Assembly (NCBI GenBank): GCA_023412005.1
Contig: JAEYOE010000003.1
Location: forward strand, 1-64,000
Reading direction: 5' to 3'
Length of the DNA stretch: 64,000 nt
Source: Bacillota bacterium
GTDB lineage: Bacteria; Bacillota; Clostridia; Christensenellales; SZUA-584
The position numbers and the translations under genes were made by a program. A model generated the notes under the pieces. The model saw nothing but the letters and a program-made list of their open reading frames with translations, was not told the DNA's origin and made no database searches. Positions 7,951-16,464 of the stretch are shown here, in pieces (the first letter of the stretch is position 1; each line of letters opens with the position of its first letter).

Positions 7951-8652
7951 ATGAATCAAAAAGGAAAAACATCTGCATTTATCATGGGTCTTATTGCAGG
8001 CATATTCAACATTATTCTTGGTATCATTTTTCTTCTTGGCGGTTTGGTCGCCTCCTCTTTTACTTATATGCTTAACTTATCTGCGGAAACGAGCACGATT
8101 TGGATCATACTCGGATTGGTGTTTATCGTCACCATCGTCAATCTTGTCGGCGGCTGCGTTGTCGGCAGCAACCGTATCGCCGGCGGCGTGATGATGATGG
8201 TGTCCAGCTTGCCGCTGCTTATCGTGTCTCTTATCAGCGTTATTGGGTCAGCGATGGCTTCCTATTATGATTATGACAGTGCCGGTTTGTTGTTTGGTGT
8301 TTTCATATTGATAATAGAATTGCTGTCCGTCATTGCCGCGATTATTGCATTCAGCGGCCCGAAAGCCTTTTCGGTTCCCTATGGTCAAGGCTACGGCCAG
8401 CCGCCGTATCAGCCGTATCCGGGCTATGGCTACCCTCAGCAGCCGTACCAAGGCTATGGTCAGCCGCCACAAGGCTATGCGCAGCAACCGCATCCATGCT
8501 ATGGCCAACAACCATATCAAAATTATCCTCAGCAGGGCTATGCGCAGCAACCTGCATCTGCTGCTCAGCCCCAATCGGCAGAGCAGGCATCTGGCCAGCC
8601 GCAGCCGACAGCTCCCCCGGATGACAGCAGCAGTACGACTCAGGATATGTAA
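7951..8652 (+). CDS. Four-TM membrane protein with Pro/Gln/Gly/Tyr-rich tail
   Basis: The 233-residue protein has four predicted membrane segments in its first 135 residues (about 10-35, 48-70, 75-100 and 108-130). A low-complexity tail of about 95 residues follows, built from short PYQGYGQPPQGYAQQP-like units. The membrane part resembles DUF4064-type clostridial proteins. Such tails are usually disordered and cytoplasmic and may drive self-association. TCGGAGG precedes the ATG. It has its own promoter and terminator, so it is monocistronic. No enzymatic motif is present and the function is unknown. Confidence 0.8.
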   Translation: MNQKGKTSAFIMGLIAGIFNIILGIIFLLGGLVASSFTYMLNLSAETSTIWIILGLVFIVTIVNLVGGCVVGSNRIAGGVMMMVSSLPLLIVSLISVIGSAMASYYDYDSAGLLFGVFILIIELLSVIAAIIAFSGPKAFSVPYGQGYGQPPYQPYPGYGYPQQPYQGYGQPPQGYAQQPHPCYGQQPYQNYPQQGYAQQPASAAQPQSAEQASGQPQPTAPPDDSSSTTQDM

Positions 8653-8663
8653 TTTGAACGGTT

Positions 8664-8694
8664 AAAGGCCTGTATCACGCGGTACAGGCCTTTT
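8664..8694 (+). terminator. Rho-independent terminator after the four-TM protein gene
   Basis: AAAGGCCTGTA pairs with TACAGGCCTTT around an 8-base loop and ends in TTTT, 12 bases after the stop codon. A close copy of the same hairpin, with a different base pair low in the stem, is found at 8853-8880. Confidence 0.85.
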
Positions 8695-8743
8695 GTGTAT
8701 CAATTAAGGCGCTTTTGTCATTGTTATGTAAAGCAACTATTTA

Positions 8744-8820
8744 TGTCATCCTGAGAAGCGAAGCGACGAAGGATCTGTTGAGACAGATTCTTCACTTCGC
8801 TACACTCGTTCAGAATGACA
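8744..8820. repeat. 77-base imperfect palindromic dispersed repeat
   Basis: The element begins TGTCATCCTGA and ends TCAGAATGACA, which are inverted relative to each other. It contains the inner inverted parts GAAGCGAAG / CTTCGCTAC and GATCTGT / ACAGATTC. Elements of this pattern recur in many clostridial genomes as non-coding dispersed repeats; that is background knowledge, not shown here. A degraded relative occurs at 59539-59590. No transposase is nearby. Confidence 0.75.
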
Positions 8821-8852
8821 CCCACCGTAACTTTTTCGTTTATTGACACTTT

Positions 8853-8880
8853 GAAGCCTGTATCACGCGGTACAGGCTTC
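8853..8880. terminator. Second copy of the GCCTGTA hairpin, possible terminator
   Basis: GAAGCCTGTA pairs with TACAGGCTTC around the same loop as the hairpin at 8664-8694. The lower stem has a compensatory change that keeps pairing. It sits 26 bases beyond the stop codon of the minus-strand oxidoreductase gene, so it may end that transcript, but the T-run is poor on both strands. Confidence 0.5.
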
Positions 8881-8905
8881 TCATTTTTGAATGGATTTTA
8901 TTCAG

Positions 8906-11356
8906 TCAGATGAACAGGTTTGTATCGCTGCTCTCGGCCGCGCCGAGGTAAGAGGCCACACCGGCAAGCTCCACGCCGTCTATCAACTCCTCGTGATGAA
9001 TACCCATCACATCCATCGACATCGTGCAGGCCACCAGCCGCACGCCGCTCTTCTTTGCCTGCGCAATCAGCTGATCCAGCGTCGCGACATTTTTCTTTTT
9101 CATGATGCCCTTCATCATCTTAGAGCCCATGCCCATCATGTTCATTTTGGAGAGCTTGAGCTTTGCTGTACCGCGCGGCATCATCGCCCCAAACATTTTC
9201 TCTATGAACGACTTTTTCACCTTCACCTTTTCATGGCGGCGCAGTATGTTGAGTCCCCAAAACGTGAAGAACATCGTCACGCGGCGGCCCATCGCCGCCG
9301 CACCGTTCGCAATAATGAAGCTCGCGAGCGCTTTATCCATGTCTCCGCTGAACACCACCATGGATTTGTCGTTCCCGCCGCTTGATTTAAGCACATCGCC
9401 CGATTTATCGCCTTCTTCAATACCTTTCTTTATCCAGACAGAAAAACCGGCATCGGTTTTCTCACCCTTCAGATACGTGTTTTGCGTACGCGCACACCAT
9501 GAAGCGGCATCCGCAAAAAAACCGGGATCTGTCGCGGTGATGTTAATCACATCACCGTCCTTGGCATCCAGCATGGCTTCATACAGCTTGATGACGGGGC
9601 CGGGGCATTGCAGCCCGCACGCATCCACTGTAATGGTATTGCCCGGTGCCGCTTTGGGCACGCTTTTCTCAGGCTTGCCGGGTTTTTGGGCATCCGCGCT
9701 CATTGTGTAATCCTTGCTGGCGATGCGGTACGTTGTGTATCCGCCCGCCAGATTGCGCACATCCTTAAAACCGTTTTGGCTCATCAAGCGCGCCGCAATA
9801 TACGCTCTTATGCCTACAGCACAGTAAACAATATAGGTTTTATTTTTGTCGAGCGTCTGCATCTTCTCCCGGAAGCTGTCCACGGGAATATTAATGCTGC
9901 CGGGTATCGCGCCCATCGACACCTCGGCAGATGTGCGCACGTCGATAAACACCGCGTCGCTGCCCAGCGCTTTGAGCTCCCCGAATGTAATGTTTTTCAG
10001 CACGCCGGATAGAATATTATCCGCCGAGTAGCCCGCCATGTTCACCGGGTCCTTCGCGGACGAGAATGGCGGCGCGTAACAGAGCTCGAGCTCCTCCAGA
10101 TCGTATACGGTGGCATTGAAATGCATGGCCGATGCCACCACATCAATGCGCTTTTCAACACCCTTATAGCCAACAGCCTGCGCACCCAGCACACGGCCAT
10201 CCGGTTTTGAGAACAGCAGCTTCAGCGTCAGCGGCATGCCGCCCGGGTAATAGCCCGCGTGAGACAGCGGATGAATGATTATCACACCAAAATCCTCATG
10301 CAGATTTTTGCCCGCGCTTTTCAACTGCTTTTCGTTGAGCCCGGTGGAAGCCACCGTCATATCAAACACCTTAGCCACCGACGACCCGAGTGTGCCTTTG
10401 TATTTCCTTTTCATCCCGCAGATGTTGTCTGCGGCCATACGGCCCATTCTATTGGCCGGGCCCGCGAGCGGTATCATCGTTTTTTCTCGTGTCACAAAGT
10501 TTTCCACTTCAATCGCATCGCCCACCGCGTATATGTTTTCATCTGAGGTTTTTAAATGCTCATCCACCACGATGCCGCCGCGTTCATTCGTTTTAAGGTC
10601 GCTGTCAATTGCCAAAGACGAATTGGGACGCACCCCGATAGCCAGAATCACAATATCCGCAGGAATGCTGTGTTTATCCGTTACGACCGTTACGCCGGTC
10701 GCTGTCTCGTCAAAACGCTCCACGCGCTCACCAAGCGCCAGTGTCACACCGTTATCCACCAGATGTTTATGAAGAATCTGCGCCATCTCATAATCAACAG
10801 GTGCCATCACCTGATCGAGCATTTCGACCAAGGTCACCGAAAGCCCCGCGTGCTTCAGGTTTTCCGCCATCTCGATACCGATAAAGCCGCCGCCGACAAC
10901 GACAGCCGTTTTGGCCTCCGACTGATTCATGAGCGCGATGATTGCGTCCATATCCGGAATGTTCCACAACGGCTTGACTTTATCGCTGTCTGCGCCCGGA
11001 ATGTTCGGCACGATCGGCGTCGATCCCGGAGACAGCACAAGCACGTCGTAGCTTTCGTCATACGCATGCCCATCACGAACAACCGATACGGTTTTATTGG
11101 CTCTGTCGATGCTTTTCACTTCACTGTTAACGCGCACATCCACATGAAACCGCGCGTTGAACGATTCGGGCGTTTGCAGCAGCAGCTTTTCACGCTTTTC
11201 AATCACGCCGCCGACGTGATAAGGAAGCCCGCAGTTTGCAAACGAGATATACGGACCTTTTTCGATCATGATGATTTCAGCAGACTCATCGAGCCGCCTT
11301 AAACGCGCCGCGCAGCTGGCCCCGCCGGCCACACCGCCCACAATGACAACTTTCAT
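8906..11356 (-). CDS. CoA-disulfide-reductase-like oxidoreductase fused to rhodanese, TusA and DsrE domains
   Basis: The 816-residue cytoplasmic protein joins four sulfur-related modules. First, an FAD/NAD(P)H disulfide reductase (about 1-445) has VVIVGGVAGG at the N-terminus, the redox cysteine in SFANCGLPYHVGG (Cys42), and VVGGGFIGIEMAENL as the second nucleotide fold. Second, a rhodanese domain (about 455-545) has the catalytic Cys in YIVYCAVGIRA. Third, a TusA domain (about 575-645) has DACGLQCPGPVIKLYEAM with its Cys-Pro motif. Fourth, a DsrE-like domain (about 660-816) has a cysteine in VRLVACTMSMDVMG. Such fusions are thought to reduce persulfides or polysulfides and relay sulfane sulfur between cysteines. 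ATG 11356 is favoured by AGAGGT seven bases upstream and lies four bases after the ferredoxin stop. Confidence 0.93.
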   Translation of the reverse strand: MKVVIVGGVAGGASCAARLRRLDESAEIIMIEKGPYISFANCGLPYHVGGVIEKREKLLLQTPESFNARFHVDVRVNSEVKSIDRANKTVSVVRDGHAYDESYDVLVLSPGSTPIVPNIPGADSDKVKPLWNIPDMDAIIALMNQSEAKTAVVVGGGFIGIEMAENLKHAGLSVTLVEMLDQVMAPVDYEMAQILHKHLVDNGVTLALGERVERFDETATGVTVVTDKHSIPADIVILAIGVRPNSSLAIDSDLKTNERGGIVVDEHLKTSDENIYAVGDAIEVENFVTREKTMIPLAGPANRMGRMAADNICGMKRKYKGTLGSSVAKVFDMTVASTGLNEKQLKSAGKNLHEDFGVIIIHPLSHAGYYPGGMPLTLKLLFSKPDGRVLGAQAVGYKGVEKRIDVVASAMHFNATVYDLEELELCYAPPFSSAKDPVNMAGYSADNILSGVLKNITFGELKALGSDAVFIDVRTSAEVSMGAIPGSINIPVDSFREKMQTLDKNKTYIVYCAVGIRAYIAARLMSQNGFKDVRNLAGGYTTYRIASKDYTMSADAQKPGKPEKSVPKAAPGNTITVDACGLQCPGPVIKLYEAMLDAKDGDVINITATDPGFFADAASWCARTQNTYLKGEKTDAGFSVWIKKGIEEGDKSGDVLKSSGGNDKSMVVFSGDMDKALASFIIANGAAAMGRRVTMFFTFWGLNILRRHEKVKVKKSFIEKMFGAMMPRGTAKLKLSKMNMMGMGSKMMKGIMKKKNVATLDQLIAQAKKSGVRLVACTMSMDVMGIHHEELIDGVELAGVASYLGAAESSDTNLFI

Positions 11357-11360
11357 ATGT

Positions 11361-11552
11361 TTACCTCTCTTCCTGTAATGACAACGCACCCATCGGGCAA
11401 AAACGCACGCATTTTCCGCATTCGATGCATCTGTCCTGATTCACATCAGGCGCATTGAAACCCTGCTGAGATAACGCCTCGGCAGGACAGACCCTGACGG
11501 ACGGACACGGATGATTTTGCGGGCATTTGTGCTTAATGACTTCTAATTTCAT
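11361..11552 (-). CDS. Small 2[4Fe-4S]-type ferredoxin
   Basis: The 63-residue protein has a regular cluster motif CIECGKCVRFCP (C-x2-C-x2-C-x3-C-P) in its second half. Its first half holds an irregular set, CPQNHPCPSVRVCP, with wider spacing between cysteines. One standard [4Fe-4S] cluster is certain and a second is possible. ATG 11552 has AAGGAG six bases upstream. The gene sits four bases before the sulfur oxidoreductase and is almost certainly its operon partner, perhaps as electron carrier. The unusual first motif resembles ferredoxin-like proteins that accompany CoA-disulfide-reductase-type genes, but the pairing is inferred from position. Confidence 0.85.
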   Translation of the reverse strand: MKLEVIKHKCPQNHPCPSVRVCPAEALSQQGFNAPDVNQDRCIECGKCVRFCPMGALSLQEER

Positions 11553-11804
11553 ATATAACACTCCTTAGGAAGTCGAATCGGTATTTATTTCACAATTCCA
11601 ACTATAGTTTAAGTGTGAACGGTTTTCTGTAACTATATCACCGTTGTTCGAAATACATTATTTCTTATTACTGTTTATATTTAACGGATAGCTTATCTAT
11701 AATATATTTCATTAGCCTGTGTATAATTAACAGCTTTATTTTTTCCGTTTCTGCAAAGACTAAGCTCAAGAAAAAATGTATTGCAAGCAGAAAGGAATAA
11801 AAAA

Positions 11805-12023
11805 ATGGCATCAGGAAAAAGAAAATACGGTCCCGATCATCCGTGGACGCAGTTTAAAATGGAATGTGCTTCGGAAATCGGCAGGACGCAGTATTGCAAA
11901 GAAAACAACGATGAGTACAAAGGCAATCTGTCAGCCAAAGAAAACGGCTCCCAAGGCGGGCCGATCGGTGGCGAAATGGTGAAGCGGATGATTCAAATGG
12001 CCGAAAAACAAAAGGGCCTATAA
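11805..12023 (+). CDS. Alpha/beta-type small acid-soluble spore protein
   Basis: The 72-residue protein matches the clostridial alpha/beta SASP pattern: TQFKMECASEIG (the germination-protease-cleavage-type region), then a YKGNLSAKENGS segment, then GGEMVKRMIQMAEKQ. These proteins coat spore DNA in the forespore and protect it from UV and heat. Unlike classical members it contains two cysteines and a tryptophan, and it has a PI insertion within the GG-GGEM motif. ATG 11805 is preceded by AAGGA at eight bases; an earlier in-frame start at 11781 has no such site. The gene stands alone, converges on fliY, and shares a bidirectional terminator. It implies that the organism sporulates. Confidence 0.87.
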   Translation: MASGKRKYGPDHPWTQFKMECASEIGRTQYCKENNDEYKGNLSAKENGSQGGPIGGEMVKRMIQMAEKQKGL

Positions 12024-12053
12024 TAAAAGCCCCGGTACATCGACCACAAACTT

Positions 12054-12079
12054 AAAACGCCCCAAAATAAGGGCGTTTT
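12054..12079. terminator. Bidirectional terminator between the spore protein gene and fliY
   Basis: AAAACGCCC pairs with GGGCGTTTT around an 8-base A/T loop, flanked by A-runs and T-runs so it can work on both strands. It ends the spore-protein transcript on the plus strand and the long fliF-fliY operon on the minus strand. Confidence 0.92.
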
Positions 12080-12080
12080 T

Positions 12081-13184
12081 TTAAGCTTCTTTGTGTTGTT
12101 CCGATGTGATTTCTGTGATACGGACACCGTAATTATCGTCGATAACCACAACCTCGCCTTTGGCAAACAGCTTGCCGTTCACAAGCACATCAACCATCTC
12201 ACCCGCCAGTCTGTCAAGAACGATGATCGACCCACGGCCGAACTCTAAAATTTCTTTAATGCTCTTGCGGGTTTTGCCCAGAACCACCGTCACATGAAGC
12301 GGTACATCGATGATCAGATCAATGTTCTTTCCCATTTCGGGATGCTCCATTAAATAGTCACTGCCTTTGTTATCAAACGATTCGAATTTAACCGCTTTTA
12401 ATTCTACCTTCTCTTCGTTTCGCATCCGTATATCATCCTTTTCCTTTGCCGCCGGTGCTTGGTCCATCGGCGGTGCTGTTTGCACAGGCCTTGCCGGCTG
12501 TGGCGGCGGGGCCGGCTGTGGCGGCGGGGCCGGTGGTGTCGGCGGCGCTGCCGGTGGCGGCGGGGCCGATTCCGGTACATCACCGATCAGCTTTCGCGCA
12601 AGATTTTTACCGAATTCAAAGGGCATAATCTGCACAAGGTTACTAACCAGCAAACCTTCAATTTCCAGACGAAAACTTACTCTTATCAGCAGTTCGCCGT
12701 CTGAAACCGTTACTGTGTCACGCGTCAGCTCGCGAACAACCGGCGGTGAGATATTAATGCTCACATGCAACAAATCAGCAAGCGACGTGGACGACGATCC
12801 AACCATTTGGTTCATCACTTCGCTGATGGCACTTAAATAAAGCTCTTCTACATCCGCATCCGGCCCCACCAAAACCTGCGTGATAGCCAGAGCGTCTTCC
12901 TTCTTAAGTAAAAAAACATTGGTGCCGTCAATACCCTGTGTGTAAGAAACCTCGGTTGCAACCGTTGGCCTTTCGTAATCGTTCAGATACTCACAGCCCC
13001 TGCAGGTGCTCACGCGCGGCGTGGTGATATTGACGCGTTTGCCCAGCAGCGTCGATAACGTGGTTGCCGACGTTCCCATGCATATATTGCCGATCTCTCC
13101 GAGCGTATCCTTTTCCTGATCAGAGAGTGTCATGTCCATATCGTTATTGACGGGATCACTATCGCTGCCCAGCATCTGACTCAT
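12081..13184 (-). CDS. fliY: Flagellar switch protein FliY (FliN-type with CheC-like domain)
   Basis: FliY is the Gram-positive switch-complex protein that joins a CheC-like CheY-P phosphatase region to a FliN C-ring domain. Of 367 residues, about 20-200 form the CheC-like part with GEIGNICMGTSATTLS and SEVMNQMVGSSSTSLAD (the E-x2-N phosphatase motifs). A Pro/Ala-rich linker (about 205-245) follows, and the FliN/SpoA domain is at about 275-365 (VPLHVTVVLGKTRKSIKEIL). An unusual CRGCEYL motif lies near residue 62. The start overlaps fliM by 26 bases and has GGAGG nine bases upstream. It is the last gene of the operon, followed by a strong terminator. Confidence 0.96.
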   Translation of the reverse strand: MSQMLGSDSDPVNNDMDMTLSDQEKDTLGEIGNICMGTSATTLSTLLGKRVNITTPRVSTCRGCEYLNDYERPTVATEVSYTQGIDGTNVFLLKKEDALAITQVLVGPDADVEELYLSAISEVMNQMVGSSSTSLADLLHVSINISPPVVRELTRDTVTVSDGELLIRVSFRLEIEGLLVSNLVQIMPFEFGKNLARKLIGDVPESAPPPPAAPPTPPAPPPQPAPPPQPARPVQTAPPMDQAPAAKEKDDIRMRNEEKVELKAVKFESFDNKGSDYLMEHPEMGKNIDLIIDVPLHVTVVLGKTRKSIKEILEFGRGSIIVLDRLAGEMVDVLVNGKLFAKGEVVVIDDNYGVRITEITSEQHKEA

Positions 13185-14169
13185 CCGCTAGACCCTCCTC
13201 CAAAATATCCACGATTTTGACAGCAAAGTTTGAGCCCTGCATACCGACAAACCCTTTAAACTTGGGGATATGCTCAACTTTTACCGTCACCGGGGTATGT
13301 ATACTGTGTTCTATTTTTATTACATCGCCAACCTGCGTGTTCAGTATGTCACGAACAGTGGCTTCAATTTGATTAAATACGGTGCTCATTGTTAACGTAA
13401 CACCCGACAGCCCTTGCTGTAATTCGCTAACATTCAGCGAGCGCTTGCTGAAATCCTGTTCCGCATACCACGTTTTCATAACCAGCTTTTTGGCAATTGG
13501 CTGCACCGCTACGTTGGGAATACAAATGTTGATAATATCAGATATGCCGCCAATCTTCACATTCATGGTGATAATGGCAATCGGCTCGTTTGAGGATACA
13601 ATTTGCACATATTGCGAGCTGGTTTCAATTCTTTCCAGCCGCACGTCAATCTTGTTGATCTTTTCCCATGACTCGTTCATAAGCGTGAGCATTTTTTTTA
13701 TGATGCGTTCCATTAAAGACAGCTCAATCTCAGTGAACGGTTTATCAAAGGCTTGCATCTCGCCCGCCCCGCCCAGCAAACGGCTGATGATCTCATAAGA
13801 TACCGCGGATGAAATCACAAAAAGCGAATTGCCTTGCAGCGGCGGCATACTGATGATGGATACCACCACCGGTGAGGGCATGGAGTTGCTGAGCTCAGAG
13901 AAAGACTGTTCCTCAATGGAAATCACGTCTACTTCGCATAAAGCTCGCAATGTGCCCGAGAGATACGTAGAAAGACGGCTCGCATAAGTATCATAAATAA
14001 AATGGAGCGTCCTCATCTGTTCCTTGGAGAATTTGTTGGCTGTGCGAAAATCATATTTTTTAACAGTCTGAGTGTCCTCAGCCGGCGCTTCCTCCACATG
14101 GGAGTCTTTGCCCGACGTTAAAACGCTCAGCAGTTCATCTATTTCATTTTGGGATAAAATGTTCGCCAA
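13159..14169 (-). CDS. fliM: Flagellar motor switch protein FliM
   Basis: FliM (336 residues) links the C-ring to FliG and binds CheY-P. The N-terminus MANILSQNEIDELLSVL is the conserved CheY-P-binding peptide. The middle domain (about 45-230) holds CheC-like folds, and the SpoA/FliN-like domain is at about 255-325. The start is TTG at 14169 with AAGGAG seven bases upstream; no better start is present. It overlaps fliY downstream, as expected for stoichiometric switch proteins. Confidence 0.97.
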   Translation of the reverse strand: MANILSQNEIDELLSVLTSGKDSHVEEAPAEDTQTVKKYDFRTANKFSKEQMRTLHFIYDTYASRLSTYLSGTLRALCEVDVISIEEQSFSELSNSMPSPVVVSIISMPPLQGNSLFVISSAVSYEIISRLLGGAGEMQAFDKPFTEIELSLMERIIKKMLTLMNESWEKINKIDVRLERIETSSQYVQIVSSNEPIAIITMNVKIGGISDIINICIPNVAVQPIAKKLVMKTWYAEQDFSKRSLNVSELQQGLSGVTLTMSTVFNQIEATVRDILNTQVGDVIKIEHSIHTPVTVKVEHIPKFKGFVGMQGSNFAVKIVDILEEGLADESDAGQR

Positions 14170-14200
14170 GTTTGTTCTCCTTTGAGAGCAGCTGTTTACA

Positions 14201-14599
14201 CTATTGTATCACATAATCATTAAAATAGATCGTTGTAATATAGTCAAGCCCCATCTTTTCCTTCAAATTGCTCACAATTTCTGTACGCAGCTGATCTTCA
14301 ATCCCTTGGCTTCGCAGTTCCTCTTCGGTTTTGCTTCTCAGCGTAAAAACGATGGCATCGCGCAGAATATGATTATTCTCAGTTAAATACTTGGTAACCT
14401 CGTCTTTCTGCGTTGTGGATATTTCCAGCACGATCGTGGCCTTTAAAAGCCGTGTGCTGTCGGCAATGTTGGTCACAAAATAGTCGCCGGGCACGTAAAA
14501 CATCGTTTCAAGCTCAGGCGGCGGTGCCAAAAACAAGAAATAGACAGCAGCGCCCGCTACCACCAATACCACTCCGACGATAATCAAAATCTTTTTCAT
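14201..14599 (-). CDS. fliL: Flagellar basal body-associated protein FliL
   Basis: FliL is a single-pass membrane protein that surrounds stator units and supports torque. The 132-residue product has a membrane segment at about residues 4-24 (KILIIVGVVLVVAGAAVYFL) and a periplasm-side FliL domain (TRLLKATIVLEIS...LRDAIVFTLRSK). ATG 14599 is preferred because GAGG precedes it and it lies four bases after the motB stop; the longer TTG-started version adds five residues. The operon order motA-motB-fliL-fliM matches many Clostridia. Confidence 0.94.
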   Translation of the reverse strand: MKKILIIVGVVLVVAGAAVYFLFLAPPPELETMFYVPGDYFVTNIADSTRLLKATIVLEISTTQKDEVTKYLTENNHILRDAIVFTLRSKTEEELRSQGIEDQLRTEIVSNLKEKMGLDYITTIYFNDYVIQ

Positions 14600-14603
14600 A
14601 GGC

Positions 14604-15422
14604 TTATTCCTCAATATTCTTTAATAGATTTGCATTATCCTTAAGTACACTTTCGATAACAAAATCAACCCGGCGGTTGTGGGCTTTCCCTTCATCGGTA
14701 TCATTGCTGGCGATAGGGTGTAATTCTCCCAGACCAGCCGGGTAAAGCTTGTACCCGTTAACATTTATTTGCAGAAGAAAATCACGCACACTTCCCGCTC
14801 TTGCATCAGATAACTCCCAATTGTTTTTGAATTGACCGTTTTGTATTGGCACATTATCCGTATGTCCTTCAATACGTATCCAACTTATCAAAGAATCGTA
14901 CTGTTTAAGAATATCGCAAATTGCAGGAAGTATTTCCTTCGCCTTGGGCATAAGCACGGCACTGCCCGAGTTAAAAAGCGCCGATTCATTCATCGTCATC
15001 AATATCGCGTTGTCCTGCATTGTCACATTGAGATCTTCCTGCAGCCCATTAATCTCTACGTGTGATTTAATCTTATCGTACAGCTCATTAAACTGCTCTT
15101 TGATCTCCGCAATCCGCGCCTGATTCTCGGCGTTAATCGCTTGCTCCGAGGGGTCTGGCGACGGCGTGGGTTCAGGTAAATCCCACGATGTCTCATCAAG
15201 CGGCTGTATGTCTGCCTTCACGTCACCCGGGTCCAGCGCCTGTATTGCCACAAACGGCGTGCCCGAGAGCGAGCTGACGATCTCTTCCCATTTTTGAGCA
15301 TCGATCGTGGAAAAAGAAAAAAGCAGAACAAAAAAGGTCAGCAATAATGTGACCATATCGCCATATGTATCCATCCAATATGCGCCGCCATCTGACGAAT
15401 CATCTTTTTTTCTTCTTCTCAT
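14604..15422 (-). CDS. motB: Flagellar stator protein MotB
   Basis: MotB (272 residues) anchors the stator to peptidoglycan and carries the essential ion-binding aspartate. A basic N-terminus is followed by one membrane helix with DTYGDMVTLLLTFFVLLFSF; the Asp in YGDM is the probable ion-binding residue. A plug/linker (about 60-130) leads to the OmpA-like peptidoglycan-binding domain (about 135-265) with RIEGHTDNVP and NWELSDARAGSV. Whether H+ or Na+ drives it cannot be decided here. It lies 18 bases after motA. Confidence 0.96.
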   Translation of the reverse strand: MRRRKKDDSSDGGAYWMDTYGDMVTLLLTFFVLLFSFSTIDAQKWEEIVSSLSGTPFVAIQALDPGDVKADIQPLDETSWDLPEPTPSPDPSEQAINAENQARIAEIKEQFNELYDKIKSHVEINGLQEDLNVTMQDNAILMTMNESALFNSGSAVLMPKAKEILPAICDILKQYDSLISWIRIEGHTDNVPIQNGQFKNNWELSDARAGSVRDFLLQINVNGYKLYPAGLGELHPIASNDTDEGKAHNRRVDFVIESVLKDNANLLKNIEE

Positions 15423-15440
15423 AGGCTCGCCTCCGTTTAA

Positions 15441-16223
15441 CTACAACTCCTTGACCTCGTCTTCGGCGCTTGATTTCAGATCACGCCGCGATATAAAAGC
15501 GGTCAGCTTATCTTTGATAATACGGGGGTTTTCGCCGTCCTGTATAGAGAGTAAGCCTTCCAGATAGAGTTCTTTTTGTAAGCATTCCATGTCGCTTTGC
15601 ATTTTGAGCTTTTTTGCGATGGGTGTAAACACCAAGTTTGCAAGTACAACACCATAGAAGGTTGTAACAAGCGCAACGGCCATGCTCGGCCCCAGCTTAT
15701 TCATATCACTTAAATCCTTAAGCATATTGATAAGGCCGATCAACGTACCGATCATACCATACGCGGGAGAATAGGCAGACATACTGAGGATAATTGCCTG
15801 ACCCTGCGAATGCCGATCCTCAATAAATGAAATTTCTGTTTCCAGCACATTTTTAACCAATTCTGCGTCAGCACCATCAACAATCAACATAATTCCTTTT
15901 TGCATAAACGGATTGTCAACGTCCTGTATAGCATCTTCAAGAGCGAGAAGTCCCTCTCTTCGCGCAATATTGGCAATTCGAATAATCAATTCAATATCTT
16001 CGTTAAGATCGATTTTAACTGTTTTAAATGCTTTCTTCATCACTGTTTTAAGGCTTTTTAGCGCCTTGCCGGGGTAGGATACAACCGTAGACGCAATGAC
16101 GCCGCCAAATACGATAAAAATTGATGGAATGTTAAAAAATGAATCCAGCTGCCCGTCAATCAATATGGATACACCGATACAGCCAAGCCCGGCCAAAATA
16201 CCGATTAAGGTCGTTTTCTCCAC
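15441..16223 (-). CDS. motA: Flagellar stator protein MotA
   Basis: MotA (260 residues) forms the ion-conducting stator with MotB. Four membrane segments are visible (about 3-22, 32-50, 148-168 and 182-200), with a large cytoplasmic loop between the second and third. The helix around PAYGMIGTLIGLINML carries the conserved proline-glycine region. The start is GTG at 16223 with GAGGT upstream. It follows flbD and precedes motB in the common clostridial order. Confidence 0.96.
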   Translation of the reverse strand: MEKTTLIGILAGLGCIGVSILIDGQLDSFFNIPSIFIVFGGVIASTVVSYPGKALKSLKTVMKKAFKTVKIDLNEDIELIIRIANIARREGLLALEDAIQDVDNPFMQKGIMLIVDGADAELVKNVLETEISFIEDRHSQGQAIILSMSAYSPAYGMIGTLIGLINMLKDLSDMNKLGPSMAVALVTTFYGVVLANLVFTPIAKKLKMQSDMECLQKELYLEGLLSIQDGENPRIIKDKLTAFISRRDLKSSAEDEVKEL

Positions 16224-16229
16224 AAAATC

Positions 16230-16448
16230 TTACCTCAACTTTTCCTCAATACTGATTCCGCAGAAAATCTTGCGTTTATGCTCAATGATCAGCCGCACAA
16301 CTTCCTCACTGGTCTCTTTCACCACAATTTTGCGCCCTGATACCATCGATATCACAGTGTTCGGTGTTTCCTCAACAAACTCAATCAACTCGCAGTTGAT
16401 TAAGAATTCCTGTTCGTTTAAGCGATGAACGCGAATCAAATGCATCAT
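16230..16448 (-). CDS. flbD: FlbD family protein
   Basis: This 72-residue protein matches the small FlbD/YlzI family found between flgE and motA in many Firmicutes flagellar operons, with the pattern MIHLTRLNG-like start (MHLIRVHRLNEQEFLINCELI) and a TPNTVISMVSGRK core. It is not related to the Caulobacter regulator of the same name. Its biochemical role is unknown. Two ATG codons occur in a row directly after AAGGGGG. A strong hairpin precedes it on the transcript. Confidence 0.9.
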   Translation of the reverse strand: MMHLIRVHRLNEQEFLINCELIEFVEETPNTVISMVSGRKIVVKETSEEVVRLIIEHKRKIFCGISIEEKLR

Positions 16449-16464
16449 CCCCCTTAGTTATTCT

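Noticed and set aside
8248..8665. Alternative frames over the Pro/Gln/Tyr tail of the four-TM protein
   Set aside because: They are shadows of the biased codon pattern of the tail and have no start signals of their own.
11776..11982. A 68-codon frame overlapping the spore protein gene
   Set aside because: The other frame matches the SASP family and has the ribosome binding site.
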